Below, in pieces: positions 16,286 to 25,717 of a stretch of 64,000 bases of DNA (its first letter is position 1; each line of letters starts with the position of its first letter). The stretch comes from Agarivorans sp. TSD2052 (GTDB lineage Bacteria; Pseudomonadota; Gammaproteobacteria; Enterobacterales; Celerinatantimonadaceae), in contig NZ_CP096670.1 in the NCBI RefSeq assembly GCF_023238625.1, positions 3,924,501 through 3,988,500 on the forward strand. The letters run 5' to 3'. The notes below the pieces were generated by a model. That model was not told the origin of the DNA. It saw only the letters and a list, made by a program, of their open reading frames with translations, and did no database searches. The translations under genes were made by a program, and so were the position numbers.

Positions 16286-16916
16286 TTTTCATTTGTTCTT
16301 CAAGCGCCAACTCAATATTGACGCGTGCCTGATTTAAGTTTTGAGCTAGCCGATTGCCATATTCAAAAGTTTGCATGTTTTCTGCCATTGAGCGCTGTTG
16401 ATTGTTGCGCTCATAGTTTGCCTGCTCTAGTTTTCTGATATGAGTAAGAAGCGGCTTTCGTTGCTCTAGATAGAAGTCTAGCTCTCTTTGCATTTCCTCT
16501 TTAAAGTACAATGAGATAAGCATCTGAGTCTTATTAGTTGGATAAATCGTATCTCGATCCATACATGCCAAAGCGGTAGACAAATTGGTACTAAGTAGTG
16601 AAACCTCTTTATCTACATATTCGTAGATTAGCTCAATCTTCTCTCGTTTTATTCTTGATATTTCCCGTTCTTCTAAATAGACATGGGAAATCCGTTCTTC
16701 GATTGCCTTGACTGAATTTACTTGTTTTTCAATACGATCAAGTGTTTTCTTGAAGTCTTCGTCTAAAACCTTTCCCTCAGCTTTCTTTTTTACATATGCA
16801 CCTAGGTAGGCCCCAAACAAAGGAAGCAAAATTAATAAGATATACGTCCATATGGGTAGAAGGCTTTTAGATTCGATTGCCATATTTACAGCTTCAGAAA
16901 TTTCCTGCGGTGTCAT
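16239..16916 (-). CDS. Integron cassette 2 protein: membrane-anchored coiled coil
   Basis: This 225-residue protein has one N-terminal membrane helix (about 20-42, PIWTYILLILLPLFGAYLGAYV), followed by a long charged helical region with coiled-coil character (about 55-205). The last 15 or so residues (LTKSSSKDAASGAA) are encoded inside attC2, with the stop in the L' arm, so attC2 adds a tail to the protein. AGGAG lies six nt before the ATG. No family is recognised; a cytoplasmic domain tethered to the inner membrane is the only prediction. Confidence 0.65.
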   Translation of the reverse strand: MTPQEISEAVNMAIESKSLLPIWTYILLILLPLFGAYLGAYVKKKAEGKVLDEDFKKTLDRIEKQVNSVKAIEERISHVYLEEREISRIKREKIELIYEYVDKEVSLLSTNLSTALACMDRDTIYPTNKTQMLISLYFKEEMQRELDFYLEQRKPLLTHIRKLEQANYERNNQQRSMAENMQTFEYGNRLAQNLNQARVNIELALEEQMKNLTKSSSKDAASGAA

Positions 16917-16931
16917 TTAATACTCCTGAAA

Positions 16932-17028
16932 CTTAACGCCCGCTTAAACTGTGAGTGAATGTGTGCCATGTTTGAGCGTTAGCAGTTGGGCACGCGTTTA
17001 CGAATCAGATTTAAAGCATTTGTTAGCC
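16932..17028 (-). repeat. attC site 1 (97 bp)
   Basis: The minus strand begins GGCTAACAAATGCTTTAAA and ends TTTAAGCGGGCGTTAAG. The arms are complementary (TAACAAATGCTTTAAA against TTTAAGCGGGCGTTA), and both cores are present. The stop codon of the first cassette gene is within the GGCTAAC box. Confidence 0.8.
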
Positions 17029-17499
17029 GTTTACACGCTCGAAACTTAACTGTTCATGACGGACTGTTTCTTGGCGCCCTCTATAAGCCCATGAGCCGGT
17101 TAATTTCCCACCACGTTCTTCGATTTTAAATAGTCCAGATACAAACGATAAAGATGAGTTCGATGTACTACGCATTTTTACGATTAAGAAGCCCTCCCAA
17201 GTTTCACCTTCAATAGTAAGGTTCTGGATATAATCATTATCGCTATTCTCAACTCGCATAGAACCAAGCCCATAGACTCTGTGAGCACTCTGCTTAAGAT
17301 CTAGCTGACATGAATATGTGACTTCATTATCATATTGGATGCTGTATTTCCAAGTTCCTCTTAAATCCACACCTTTATAAATAAGCTCTTGATACCAAGG
17401 AATAAAAGCCTTTTTTACCAATAAACTAAAGAGCCATAAAACTGTGGTTGTTAAGATACCTGAGATAGCACCCCAAAATACTGTTTCAATAACACTCAT
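17023..17499 (-). CDS. Integron cassette 1 protein: membrane helix plus beta-rich domain
   Basis: This is a 158-residue protein in the attI-proximal cassette, the position usually most strongly expressed. One membrane helix (about 8-30) is followed by a beta-strand-rich domain (about 45-158) with spaced G-x-W and Y-x-G motifs (DLRGTWKYSIQY, LTGSWAYRG) resembling a lipocalin-like barrel. This layout recalls membrane beta-barrel effectors such as CBASS Cap15, but it has one rather than two clear helices and the likeness is by eye only. A longer reading to 17574 would cross the attI junction, so the ATG at 17499 is chosen. Confidence 0.62.
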   Translation of the reverse strand: MSVIETVFWGAISGILTTTVLWLFSLLVKKAFIPWYQELIYKGVDLRGTWKYSIQYDNEVTYSCQLDLKQSAHRVYGLGSMRVENSDNDYIQNLTIEGETWEGFLIVKMRSTSNSSLSFVSGLFKIEERGGKLTGSWAYRGRQETVRHEQLSFERVNG

Positions 17500-17519
17500 T
17501 GCTATACAACTCTCTCTGA

Positions 17520-17600
17520 TTAATTCCTGACGGCTAACGCTAAGTAGGCCGCACGTGCGGTCTATCCCATTCAATGAGCGCGCGTCCTATCACAAAAAAC
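17520..17600 (-). other. attI region with first-cassette junction
   Basis: The first cassette starts at the core GCGTTAGCC (minus strand, 17540-17532), located between intI and the first cassette gene. No complementary attC arm precedes it, so it is the attI insertion point rather than another attC. A 12-bp palindrome CCGCACGTGCGG lies next to it (about 17549-17560). A cassette promoter could not be defined with confidence. Confidence 0.6.
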
Positions 17601-17744
17601 ATGATCTTCATCACGTTCGCTCATCAATTTATGATTTGATATTAACCCATTGTCTACCTTAGTTTTTTACTTGGAATCAATCAATCGTCGATCCATTTCT
17701 ATCATTGATTACTTTGACAAATGACGCAAACGAAACCACAAACA

Positions 17745-17760
17745 CTGTATATATATACAG
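17745..17760. promoter_or_regulatory. LexA box controlling intI
   Basis: CTGTATATATATACAG is a perfect palindrome matching the gammaproteobacterial LexA consensus (CTGT-N8-ACAG, AT-rich centre). It lies 16 bp upstream of the intI start and overlaps a TATATA -10-like sequence. LexA repression of integron integrases, with induction by the SOS response, is established in Vibrio and mobile integrons. Confidence 0.9.
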
Positions 17761-17776
17761 CTTAAAAGTGCGCGAC

Positions 17777-18757
17777 ATGTCAAACACACCATTGCGGCTC
17801 CAGCAGCGATTTAGAAATACGATTTATCAGCACCATTACAGTATTCGCACCGAGCAAACCTATTGGCATTGGATAAAGCGTTTTTTGTATTTTAATCACA
17901 AGCAGCACCCAGCAAAGCTCGGAGCTGCTGATATTGAACGATTTCTAACTCACCTAGCGGTCGATAGGCAGGTCGCTCCGGCTACTCAAAACATCGCGTT
18001 TAATGCCTTAATGTTTCTCTATAACAAAGTTCTACGTATCGAAATGATTGGAATTCAGGCGAAACGCGCGAAAAAACGAGTCAAAATTCCCGTAGTTTTT
18101 ACTCGAGGTGAAGTGAACCAAGTGATTTCGAATTTACCCGCGGATTATCAGATCATGGCTTCACTGCTTTACGGGTCGGGACTAAGACTCAGTGAATGCT
18201 TGAGATTACGGATTAAAGACTTAGATTTTGATCAAAATACAATCACCGTACGACAAGGCAAAGGAAATAAAGATCGCGTGACTTTGTTACCCCCTAACTT
18301 GATCCCAAAGCTTCTCGATAACATTCTCCAGAGCAAAAGTGTTTTTGCCCACGATATGAGTCTAAATTATGCTGGAACGACGATGCCTTACGCGTTAGGC
18401 CGTAAGTATCCACATTCTCAACGGTCGTTTTCTTGGCAGTTTTTGTTTCCGTCGACTCGCCTGTGTATCGACGCTAGAACAGGTGAGCTCAAACGCCATC
18501 ATATTCATCATAGTGTTTTCCAAAAAGCAGTCACCAAAGCCGTGCGTAATGCCGGTATAAATAAGCCTGCAAGTTGCCATACCTTTAGGCACAGCTTTGC
18601 CACCCACTTATTAGAACAAGGGACGGATTTAAGAACTATACAAGAATTACTTGGCCATCAGGATGTAACAACGACTGAGATTTACACGCATGTTATCGGT
18701 CGTCATACCACGGGCGTCAAAAGCCCCTTAGAGGGCTTGGTTCAAGCTGCAAAATAG
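17777..18757 (+). CDS. intI: IntI, integron integrase
   Basis: This tyrosine recombinase recombines attC hairpins with attI. Of its 326 residues, the catalytic set is Arg137 (LYGSGLRLSE), His268 and Arg271 (CHTFRHSFATH), His294 (LLGH) and Tyr303 (EIYTHV). It has the IntI-specific insertion (about 190-225: MSLNYAG..MPYALGRKYPHSQRSFSWQFLFPS), which separates it from XerC/D. It looks intact. The ATG at 17777 fits the family; an upstream in-frame start at 17705 would run through the LexA box and is rejected. It is divergent from the cassette array, as expected. Confidence 0.95.
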   Translation: MSNTPLRLQQRFRNTIYQHHYSIRTEQTYWHWIKRFLYFNHKQHPAKLGAADIERFLTHLAVDRQVAPATQNIAFNALMFLYNKVLRIEMIGIQAKRAKKRVKIPVVFTRGEVNQVISNLPADYQIMASLLYGSGLRLSECLRLRIKDLDFDQNTITVRQGKGNKDRVTLLPPNLIPKLLDNILQSKSVFAHDMSLNYAGTTMPYALGRKYPHSQRSFSWQFLFPSTRLCIDARTGELKRHHIHHSVFQKAVTKAVRNAGINKPASCHTFRHSFATHLLEQGTDLRTIQELLGHQDVTTTEIYTHVIGRHTTGVKSPLEGLVQAAK

Positions 18758-18983
18758 ATGACTTATTAAAAGAGCATCAAGGCGCTTATGCATTCTAGTT
18801 GGCGATTAAACTTGGCTCGTAAAATCAGATTCAAAACCATTAGTTTTGGTATGGAAAGAGCAGTGGGAAATTTTGCTGTTCGCAAGAAGGCCTAACGCGT
18901 TTTGGGGCAATTTCGAGTTACGGTTAACCGTTTCTTAGAACCCGGAAAGTGCCGAGAGTTCTTAGGATTTACCAGACATCGGG
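18758..18983. other. Intergenic region between intI and the P4-type integrase
   Basis: In this 226-bp stretch no gene, RNA or clear attC was seen. Parts translate to short fragments only. Confidence 0.4.
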
Positions 18984-20174
18984 TTATTTGAGTGAATCTA
19001 AGTAATCCGCCCATTTCTGCATCATTTTTTTTCTCTTCTTCAAATACAATGCACGGTTATACGCTCTGGCAGTAGCCGAGCCGATTAGATGAGCAAGTTG
19101 CACTTCAACAACGTCATGTTTCCACCCCTGCTCGTGCAGTAATGTTGATGCTGTGCTCCTAAAGCCATGAGCAGACATAATATCAGGGGAGTAACCTAGT
19201 GTTCTAAGCCGATTTCCCAATACATTTTTGCTAATAGGTTTATTACTATCCAACTCGCTTGGGAACACAAACTTTGAGTAACCAGTGACTGATTTTATAC
19301 TCTCAAAGTGTTTCACCACCTGCTTTGCAAGGGGAACTAAATGTTCTCTGTCACACTTCATATCTTGGGCAGGAATTCGAATGATTCTATTTTCTAAATC
19401 AACATTCTCCCATCTTAGAAATCGGATCTCTTTTGGTCTTAAGAACAACCTTGGAATGAGTCGGAGAGCCTCTATTGTGCAGTACCCGCTAGAACGGTCT
19501 TGATCAATATCTCTTATTAACGCGGCCAGCTCTTTTTTGCCGGTGATAGCAGCGCGGTGCTGAACTTTTGGTAAAGGTGCGATAATGTCCCTTAGCGATA
19601 TACCTTGTGTAGGATTATTGCTAGTTAATCGATGAGATAAACCATAAGCGAAGACTCTCTTTATTATAGATAAAATCATCGGAGCTTTCTTTGGGGATCC
19701 CGCAGCTTCAATAGAGAGCATTAAATTTGTTATATGAGCAGCATCAATATCATCAAGAGCTAAATGACCAATTTCTGTAGCATCTTTCGTTAGCCAGCGC
19801 TTAATTCTTTTCGCATGATCTTCTGACCACCCTGCTTTTTGATTTTCCCACCACTGCATAGCAACCCATTCAAACGCTTTTTCTGGTGAGTTCGCCTTCT
19901 TTTTAGCTTCACGTCGTTCATCCATCGGATTGACGCCTTGGGCTAACAATAAATGAGCCCTCTTAACTAAATCCCTTGCTTCAGATAAAGAAACAATGGG
20001 GTATTTCCCTAACGCCATTTCTTGATGCTTGTTGGCGTATTTGTAGCGTAATCTCCAAAGCTTAGAACCACTAGATTTAGTTAATAGAAACAATCCATTA
20101 GCGTCATGTTTCTTTATGCTATCTCTACCCGCTGGGCAAGATATCGACTTAACCTCTAATGCTGTAAGCGCCAT
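18984..20174 (-). CDS. P4-type tyrosine integrase of a genomic island
   Basis: This 396-residue integrase has the N-terminal DUF4102 arm-binding domain (about 1-90, ANGLFLLTKSSGSKLWRLRYKYANKHQEMALGKYP) and a C-terminal catalytic domain. Motifs are LFLRPKEIRFLRWENVDL (Arg), AHGFRSTASTLLHEQ (HxxR) and QLAHLIGSATARAYNRA (His and Tyr). Box I lacks the usual TGLR but keeps the Arg. AGGAGG lies 10 nt before the ATG. Such integrases normally sit at one end of an island near a tRNA; here the neighbour is groEL, and no tRNA was found. Confidence 0.92.
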   Translation of the reverse strand: MALTALEVKSISCPAGRDSIKKHDANGLFLLTKSSGSKLWRLRYKYANKHQEMALGKYPIVSLSEARDLVKRAHLLLAQGVNPMDERREAKKKANSPEKAFEWVAMQWWENQKAGWSEDHAKRIKRWLTKDATEIGHLALDDIDAAHITNLMLSIEAAGSPKKAPMILSIIKRVFAYGLSHRLTSNNPTQGISLRDIIAPLPKVQHRAAITGKKELAALIRDIDQDRSSGYCTIEALRLIPRLFLRPKEIRFLRWENVDLENRIIRIPAQDMKCDREHLVPLAKQVVKHFESIKSVTGYSKFVFPSELDSNKPISKNVLGNRLRTLGYSPDIMSAHGFRSTASTLLHEQGWKHDVVEVQLAHLIGSATARAYNRALYLKKRKKMMQKWADYLDSLK

Positions 20175-20190
20175 AATCCATGGTCCTCCT

Positions 20191-20270
20191 GGGGTATAAA
20201 ATGGGGTACAACTTCAAATATATCAAAAAAAAGTAAAGCTCGCTACAGGCCGTACCCCACGTTATACCCC
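20191..20270. promoter_or_regulatory. 19-bp inverted repeat upstream of the P4-type integrase
   Basis: GGGGTATAAAATGGGGTAC (20191-20209) and GTACCCCACGTTATACCCC (20252-20270) are inverted copies with two mismatches, 42 bp apart. Each arm itself contains a GGGGTA-N6-GGGGTA tandem. They lie just before the integrase gene and could be integrase arm-binding sites, an operator or part of the attachment site. The role is inferred. Confidence 0.45.
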
Positions 20271-20323
20271 ACCAATTTTGACGCTTTATGACATCACATG
20301 ACACATCCTGAAAAATACGATCA

Positions 20324-20360
20324 TAAAAAAAGGTCCGTAAAGCAATACCTTACGGACCTT
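20324..20360 (-). terminator. Terminator of groES-groEL
   Basis: The stem AAGGTCCGTAA/TTACGGACCTT has a 9-nt loop and a T run on the minus strand. It lies 41 bp after the groEL stop and separates the core gene from the island. Confidence 0.85.
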
Positions 20361-20400
20361 CTGAAACCTTATGGGTTTCTATGAAATGGTTAGGGGAGGC

Positions 20401-22068
<1,668 letters not shown>

Positions 22069-22110
22069 CTAAAATGTGTTCAGCTTTTTCTTTATTAAGA
22101 AAAAGGGAGA

Positions 22111-22401
22111 TTATTCTACAATTGCCAGAATGTCTGATTCAGACATGATCAGTACTTCTTCACCGTCAACTTTCTCAGTTTTGGTGCCGTATCCTTCATT
22201 GAATACAACGGTATCGCCCACTTTAACGTCTAGCGCTTGTAGCGTACCGTTTTCAAGCATACGACCTTTACCTACAGCGAGAACTTCGCCACGGGTTGAT
22301 TTTTCTGCTGCAGAGCCTGTAAGCACGATGCCACCAGCTGATTTACTTTCTTGATCTTTACGTTTGATGATAACGCGGTCATGCAACGGACGGATATTCA
22401 T
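22111..22401 (-). CDS. groS: GroES co-chaperonin
   Basis: This is the 10-kDa lid of GroEL. The 96-residue product [15 protein letters not shown]...[18 protein letters not shown] contains the mobile loop near residues 16-32. AGGAG lies eight nt before the ATG at 22401; the ATG at 22407 is too close to it, so the shorter form is chosen, as in E. coli. It is transcribed from a heat-shock-type promoter. Confidence 0.97.
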   Translation of the reverse strand: MNIRPLHDRVIIKRKDQESKSAGGIVLTGSAAEKSTRGEVLAVGKGRMLENGTLQALDVKVGDTVVFNEGYGTKTEKVDGEEVLIMSESDILAIVE

Positions 22402-22446
22402 TGCCATCTCTCCTTAAAAAAACAATCTAGTTTCATTTATAGGTCT

Positions 22447-22461
22447 GTAACCGACGGTTAC
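22447..22461. promoter_or_regulatory. Perfect palindrome in the groES leader
   Basis: GTAACCGACGGTTAC has 7-bp arms around one base. It lies between the heat-shock promoter and the groES start, so it is in the 5' untranslated RNA. It is not a CIRCE element. It could be an operator or an mRNA stem. Confidence 0.4.
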
Positions 22462-22480
22462 AAACTTAATCTTGCAAATA

Positions 22481-22510
22481 AGATGGGGGTCATTACAGGC
22501 GCATACAAGG
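22481..22510 (-). promoter_or_regulatory. Sigma-32-type heat-shock promoter of groES-groEL
   Basis: On the minus strand, CTTGTA is followed after 15 bp by CCCCATCT. The RpoH consensus is CTTGAA and CCCCATNT with 13-17 bp spacing. It lies about 80 bp before groES. Confidence 0.8.
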
Positions 22511-22731
22511 GGGCAGAGCAAAAAATTTTCAGTTTTTTATCTCAAAAACTTACCCAATATCAAAATGAAAACATTTTCAGTAGCAAATTTTACAAAAAAG
22601 ACTTGAAACCAAATAAAGATTTGAGCAGGATCACACTTACTGGTCTAACAAGATAAATATACCAACAAATCGGCAACAAGCTGATAACAGAAGATTGGTT
22701 CTATTTAGCGTAACAGCGGGAGCATCTTAGC

Positions 22732-22914
22732 ATGCAGCAGATCTATATTGCATTTGAGCGTTTAAGCGGATTTCTTACTAAAGAAAAAACGGTTTACTTA
22801 CCATTTCAAGGTAGTTTTAAAGAAGCTGAAGAACATCTTCGCTCCGACGAGTTTGATTCTTTTCTGTCTACGAGTAAGGGCTTAAACCCTCGAGTGGTTA
22901 CCACCAAACACTAA
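22732..22914 (+). CDS. Small hypothetical protein (60 aa)
   Basis: This is a soluble 60-residue protein (MQQIYIAFERLSGFLTKEKTVYLPFQGSF...). GGGAG lies nine nt before the ATG, and a strong terminator follows 18 nt after the stop, both of which support expression. The family is not recognised. It sits divergently from groES and convergently to fxsA. Confidence 0.55.
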   Translation: MQQIYIAFERLSGFLTKEKTVYLPFQGSFKEAEEHLRSDEFDSFLSTSKGLNPRVVTTKH

Positions 22915-22931
22915 AAGAAAGATAACTTTCT

Positions 22932-22961
22932 AAAAAAGAAGGGCGCATGCCCTTCTTTTTT
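22932..22961. terminator. Bidirectional terminator between the 60-aa gene and fxsA
   Basis: AGAAGGGC-GCAT-GCCCTTCT is flanked by A6 on the left and T6 on the right, so it serves both converging genes. Confidence 0.9.
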
Positions 22962-22965
22962 CGTT

Positions 22966-23457
22966 TTAGTCGTCCTTTCTTTCAAACTCACCTTCAATGG
23001 TGTTACCGGGCTTATCTTCTACGTTTCCTCCTTTAAGAGGGTTAGCATCTTTAACATCAGCTCCAGCACCTGGTGGCGTTTGAAATTTCACCGATTGCAT
23101 TTTCAACATTTGTGACTTTAAAACGCGGGAGGCGAGCAAAGCGCGTAGTGGCGGTAATAGGATCATTAAACCAAAAAAGTCTGTGATAAAACCTGGCATC
23201 ACTAACATTGCACCAGCAACAATTAGCATTAAGCCTTCAATCATTTGCTGAGCTGGCGTTTCGCCTCGCTCCATGGCGGTACGAGCTTGAAATGCTGTTT
23301 GTAACCCTTGGCTACGAACTAACGATGCTCCGACCAAGGCGGTTAAGATAGTGAGAGCAATTGCGCTTAGCGCTCCCATTTGGCTACCCACCTGAATTAA
23401 CACATAAATTTCAGCGTATGACAGGCCCGCAAATAATAAAAATACATATAAAAACAA
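22966..23457 (-). CDS. fxsA: FxsA family membrane protein
   Basis: This inner-membrane protein of 163 residues has three to four hydrophobic segments. The signature is EIYVLIQVGSQMGALSAIALTILTALVGASLVRSQG, then MLVMPGFITDFFGLMILLPPLR. In E. coli its overexpression relieves F exclusion of phage T7; the cell role is otherwise unclear. The C-terminal tail (about 120-163) is hydrophilic. It neighbours groESL, as in other gammaproteobacteria. Confidence 0.92.
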   Translation of the reverse strand: MFLYVFLLFAGLSYAEIYVLIQVGSQMGALSAIALTILTALVGASLVRSQGLQTAFQARTAMERGETPAQQMIEGLMLIVAGAMLVMPGFITDFFGLMILLPPLRALLASRVLKSQMLKMQSVKFQTPPGAGADVKDANPLKGGNVEDKPGNTIEGEFERKDD

Positions 23458-23877
23458 GGCGTAAATCCTCTGGTAATGGCGAAGCGTAATAAATGCTTCA
23501 TCAACTAAGACTAAAATATGAGGGCTTTGCTAGCAAATTTAAAGGTCTAAATCCAATTGCTGCACAAATAATCAGCCTCTATATCTCTTCAAACCCTAGT
23601 GTGTAATACCTAACGTCTTTAGTATGGACTCAGCTCAGCGCTTTGCTGCTCCGCCGCTTAAAAAAAACGCGCAGCTTGTGTTAACATTTTGCCACAACTC
23701 GGGTCTATCTATCGCTGGTAAGACAAAATCGACACCAGTGAAGAGCGGTAATTGCAGATTAACACTCTTTTTCGGTGGTTAAATCCATTACAGTGTTATT
23801 TGCAGCAGTAATATCCCTAGAGATGTCTTGACGCTATTGCGCTGTCAATTGAAACAAGGAGCGAGTGAAAACCTCAC
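23458..23877. other. Intergenic region between fxsA and dsbD
   Basis: This 420-bp region holds the divergent promoters of fxsA and dsbD. No gene, repeat or structured RNA was recognised. An AAGGAG lies 19 nt before the dsbD ATG, further than usual. Confidence 0.4.
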
Positions 23878-25668
23878 ATGGCTAAACCAATTTTTACATT
23901 ACTATTTGCCTTAAGCTTAAGCCTAAGTGCTCAGGCGGAAAACCTATTAGATCAACTGCCCGGTTTAAACACTTCTCCTAGCAGCAACGTGGCTGATTTT
24001 TTGCCGGTAGATAGCGCATTTGTTTTTAACTATCTAGAACAAGACCAGCAACTAAATTTAAGCTGGCAAGTCGCTGACCAATATTACTTATACCAACAGC
24101 AGTTCATCATCACGGTCAATCAACAAGCAATTGAGCTAAGCACTTACTTACCGCCAGGGCAGCCTTATAATGACCCCTACTTTGGCGAAGTGACGATTTA
24201 CCCTGAGGACATCACATTCGCTATTCCCTTGTCGCTGCTTGATAACGCCAACCAAATCGAAGTCAGCTACCAAGGATGCGCTAAGGCAGGCCTGTGCTAC
24301 CCACCCGAAACCAAACAAGTATTCCTAACGGTCTCTGACGACGCCAATAAGCTTGTAGATACGGCCGAAGCCCCCGCCACTAATCAACAAAAAAATGTCG
24401 ACTCAGTGCCTATCAGCCAGCAATGGGTGCTGGCTGATCGCCTTACCAATAACAACATGTGGTTAAATACATTGTTGTTTTTTGCGCTAGGTATTGGTTT
24501 AGCGTTCACCCCTTGTGTATTTCCTATGTACCCGATACTCACGGGCATCATCACCGGCTCGGGTAAACAGCTCAGCAGCAAGCGCGCATTTAGTTTGTCG
24601 ATGGCCTACGTTCAAGGTATGGCTCTCACTTTTACTGCACTGGGCCTAGTCGTTGCTAGCGCCGGTTTACAGTTTCAAGCGGCCTTACAACATCCGGTCA
24701 TCTTGGCCAGTCTAGCACTCCTGTTTGTTATGTTAGCCTTATCAATGTTTGGGGTATTTACGCTGCAGCTGCCGAGCTCTATTCAACAAAAACTTAACGG
24801 GATCAGTAACCAGCAACAAACTGGTTCGATGTCTGGAGCGGCCATTATGGGCATGATTTCAGGCTTGGTAGCCTCACCATGTACGGCAGCGCCCTTATCG
24901 GGCGTACTCATTTATGTAGCCCAAAGCGGTAACATCGCACTAGGCGCAATCACCTTATACAGCTTGAGTTTGGGCATGGGCTTACCCTTATTGATGCTTG
25001 GGGCGAGCAGTGGCCGCTTGTTACCTAAAGCTGGCGTGTGGATGGAACATGTAAAAAGCTTCTTTGGGGTGATGTTATTAGCCGTCGCCATTATATTGCT
25101 TGAGCGCTTTATCTCAGAGCTGTTGGTTCGCGCACTTTGGGCTCTCCTAATAATAGGTGCAAGTGCTTACTACTACCACCAAAACCGACTAACGCTCTTA
25201 AGTGCTTGGCAAACCGTTCGTCAACTCTGCTTGCTCGCCATCATGGCGCTGACCTTGTTTTGGGTCGTTCAGCCGCTAATTAGCCCCCCTGCAAACCTAA
25301 AACAGGGTGAGTTTATTCAAGTCGCTAACCTTGCAGAAATGCAACAGCAGCTCGATGCCGCAGCCGCTCAAGGCAAACCTGTATTAGTTGATTTCTACGC
25401 AGACTGGTGCACTGCTTGTAAGGCCTTTGAAAAAGAAACTTTTCATGATCCCGTGGTAGCGGCACAATTAGCTGAAATGGTGTTGTTGCAAGCCGATGTC
25501 ACTAAAACCAACGCTACCGCCATCAAACTGCTTAGCCATTACCAAGTGCTAGGCTTACCGACTTTGTTACTGTTTAACGCCGCAGGCGAGGAGTTGCACC
25601 AAGCTAGGGTCACTGGCTTTATGAATGCAGAAGCTTTTAATGCTCACCTCATACTAAACGGCTTATAA
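23878..25668 (+). CDS. dsbD: DsbD, thiol:disulfide interchange protein
   Basis: DsbD passes electrons from cytoplasmic thioredoxin to periplasmic DsbC/DsbG and cytochrome maturation. The 596-residue protein has a signal peptide (1-20), an N-terminal alpha domain with Cys134 and Cys140 (GCAKAGLCYPPE), an eight-helix membrane domain (about 195-470) with Cys213 (FTPCVFPMYP) and Cys335 (SPCTAAP), and a C-terminal thioredoxin domain with Cys511/Cys514 (WCTACK). All six redox cysteines are present. An in-frame stop lies 12 nt upstream, so the ATG start is firm. Confidence 0.96.
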   Translation: MAKPIFTLLFALSLSLSAQAENLLDQLPGLNTSPSSNVADFLPVDSAFVFNYLEQDQQLNLSWQVADQYYLYQQQFIITVNQQAIELSTYLPPGQPYNDPYFGEVTIYPEDITFAIPLSLLDNANQIEVSYQGCAKAGLCYPPETKQVFLTVSDDANKLVDTAEAPATNQQKNVDSVPISQQWVLADRLTNNNMWLNTLLFFALGIGLAFTPCVFPMYPILTGIITGSGKQLSSKRAFSLSMAYVQGMALTFTALGLVVASAGLQFQAALQHPVILASLALLFVMLALSMFGVFTLQLPSSIQQKLNGISNQQQTGSMSGAAIMGMISGLVASPCTAAPLSGVLIYVAQSGNIALGAITLYSLSLGMGLPLLMLGASSGRLLPKAGVWMEHVKSFFGVMLLAVAIILLERFISELLVRALWALLIIGASAYYYHQNRLTLLSAWQTVRQLCLLAIMALTLFWVVQPLISPPANLKQGEFIQVANLAEMQQQLDAAAAQGKPVLVDFYADWCTACKAFEKETFHDPVVAAQLAEMVLLQADVTKTNATAIKLLSHYQVLGLPTLLLFNAAGEELHQARVTGFMNAEAFNAHLILNGL

Positions 25669-25676
25669 CAGACATA

Positions 25677-25702
25677 AAAAAACCACCTATCGGTGGTTTT
25701 TT
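25677..25702. terminator. Bidirectional terminator between dsbD and the chemoreceptor gene
   Basis: AAAACCACC-TATC-GGTGGTTTT with A and T tracts on both sides lies between two converging genes. Confidence 0.9.
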
Positions 25703-25717
25703 TATTAACCCATCTCA

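Noticed and set aside
17705-17776. A longer intI starting 24 codons earlier.
   Set aside because: It would place the LexA box and promoter inside the coding region; family alignment and the ATG at 17777 fit better.
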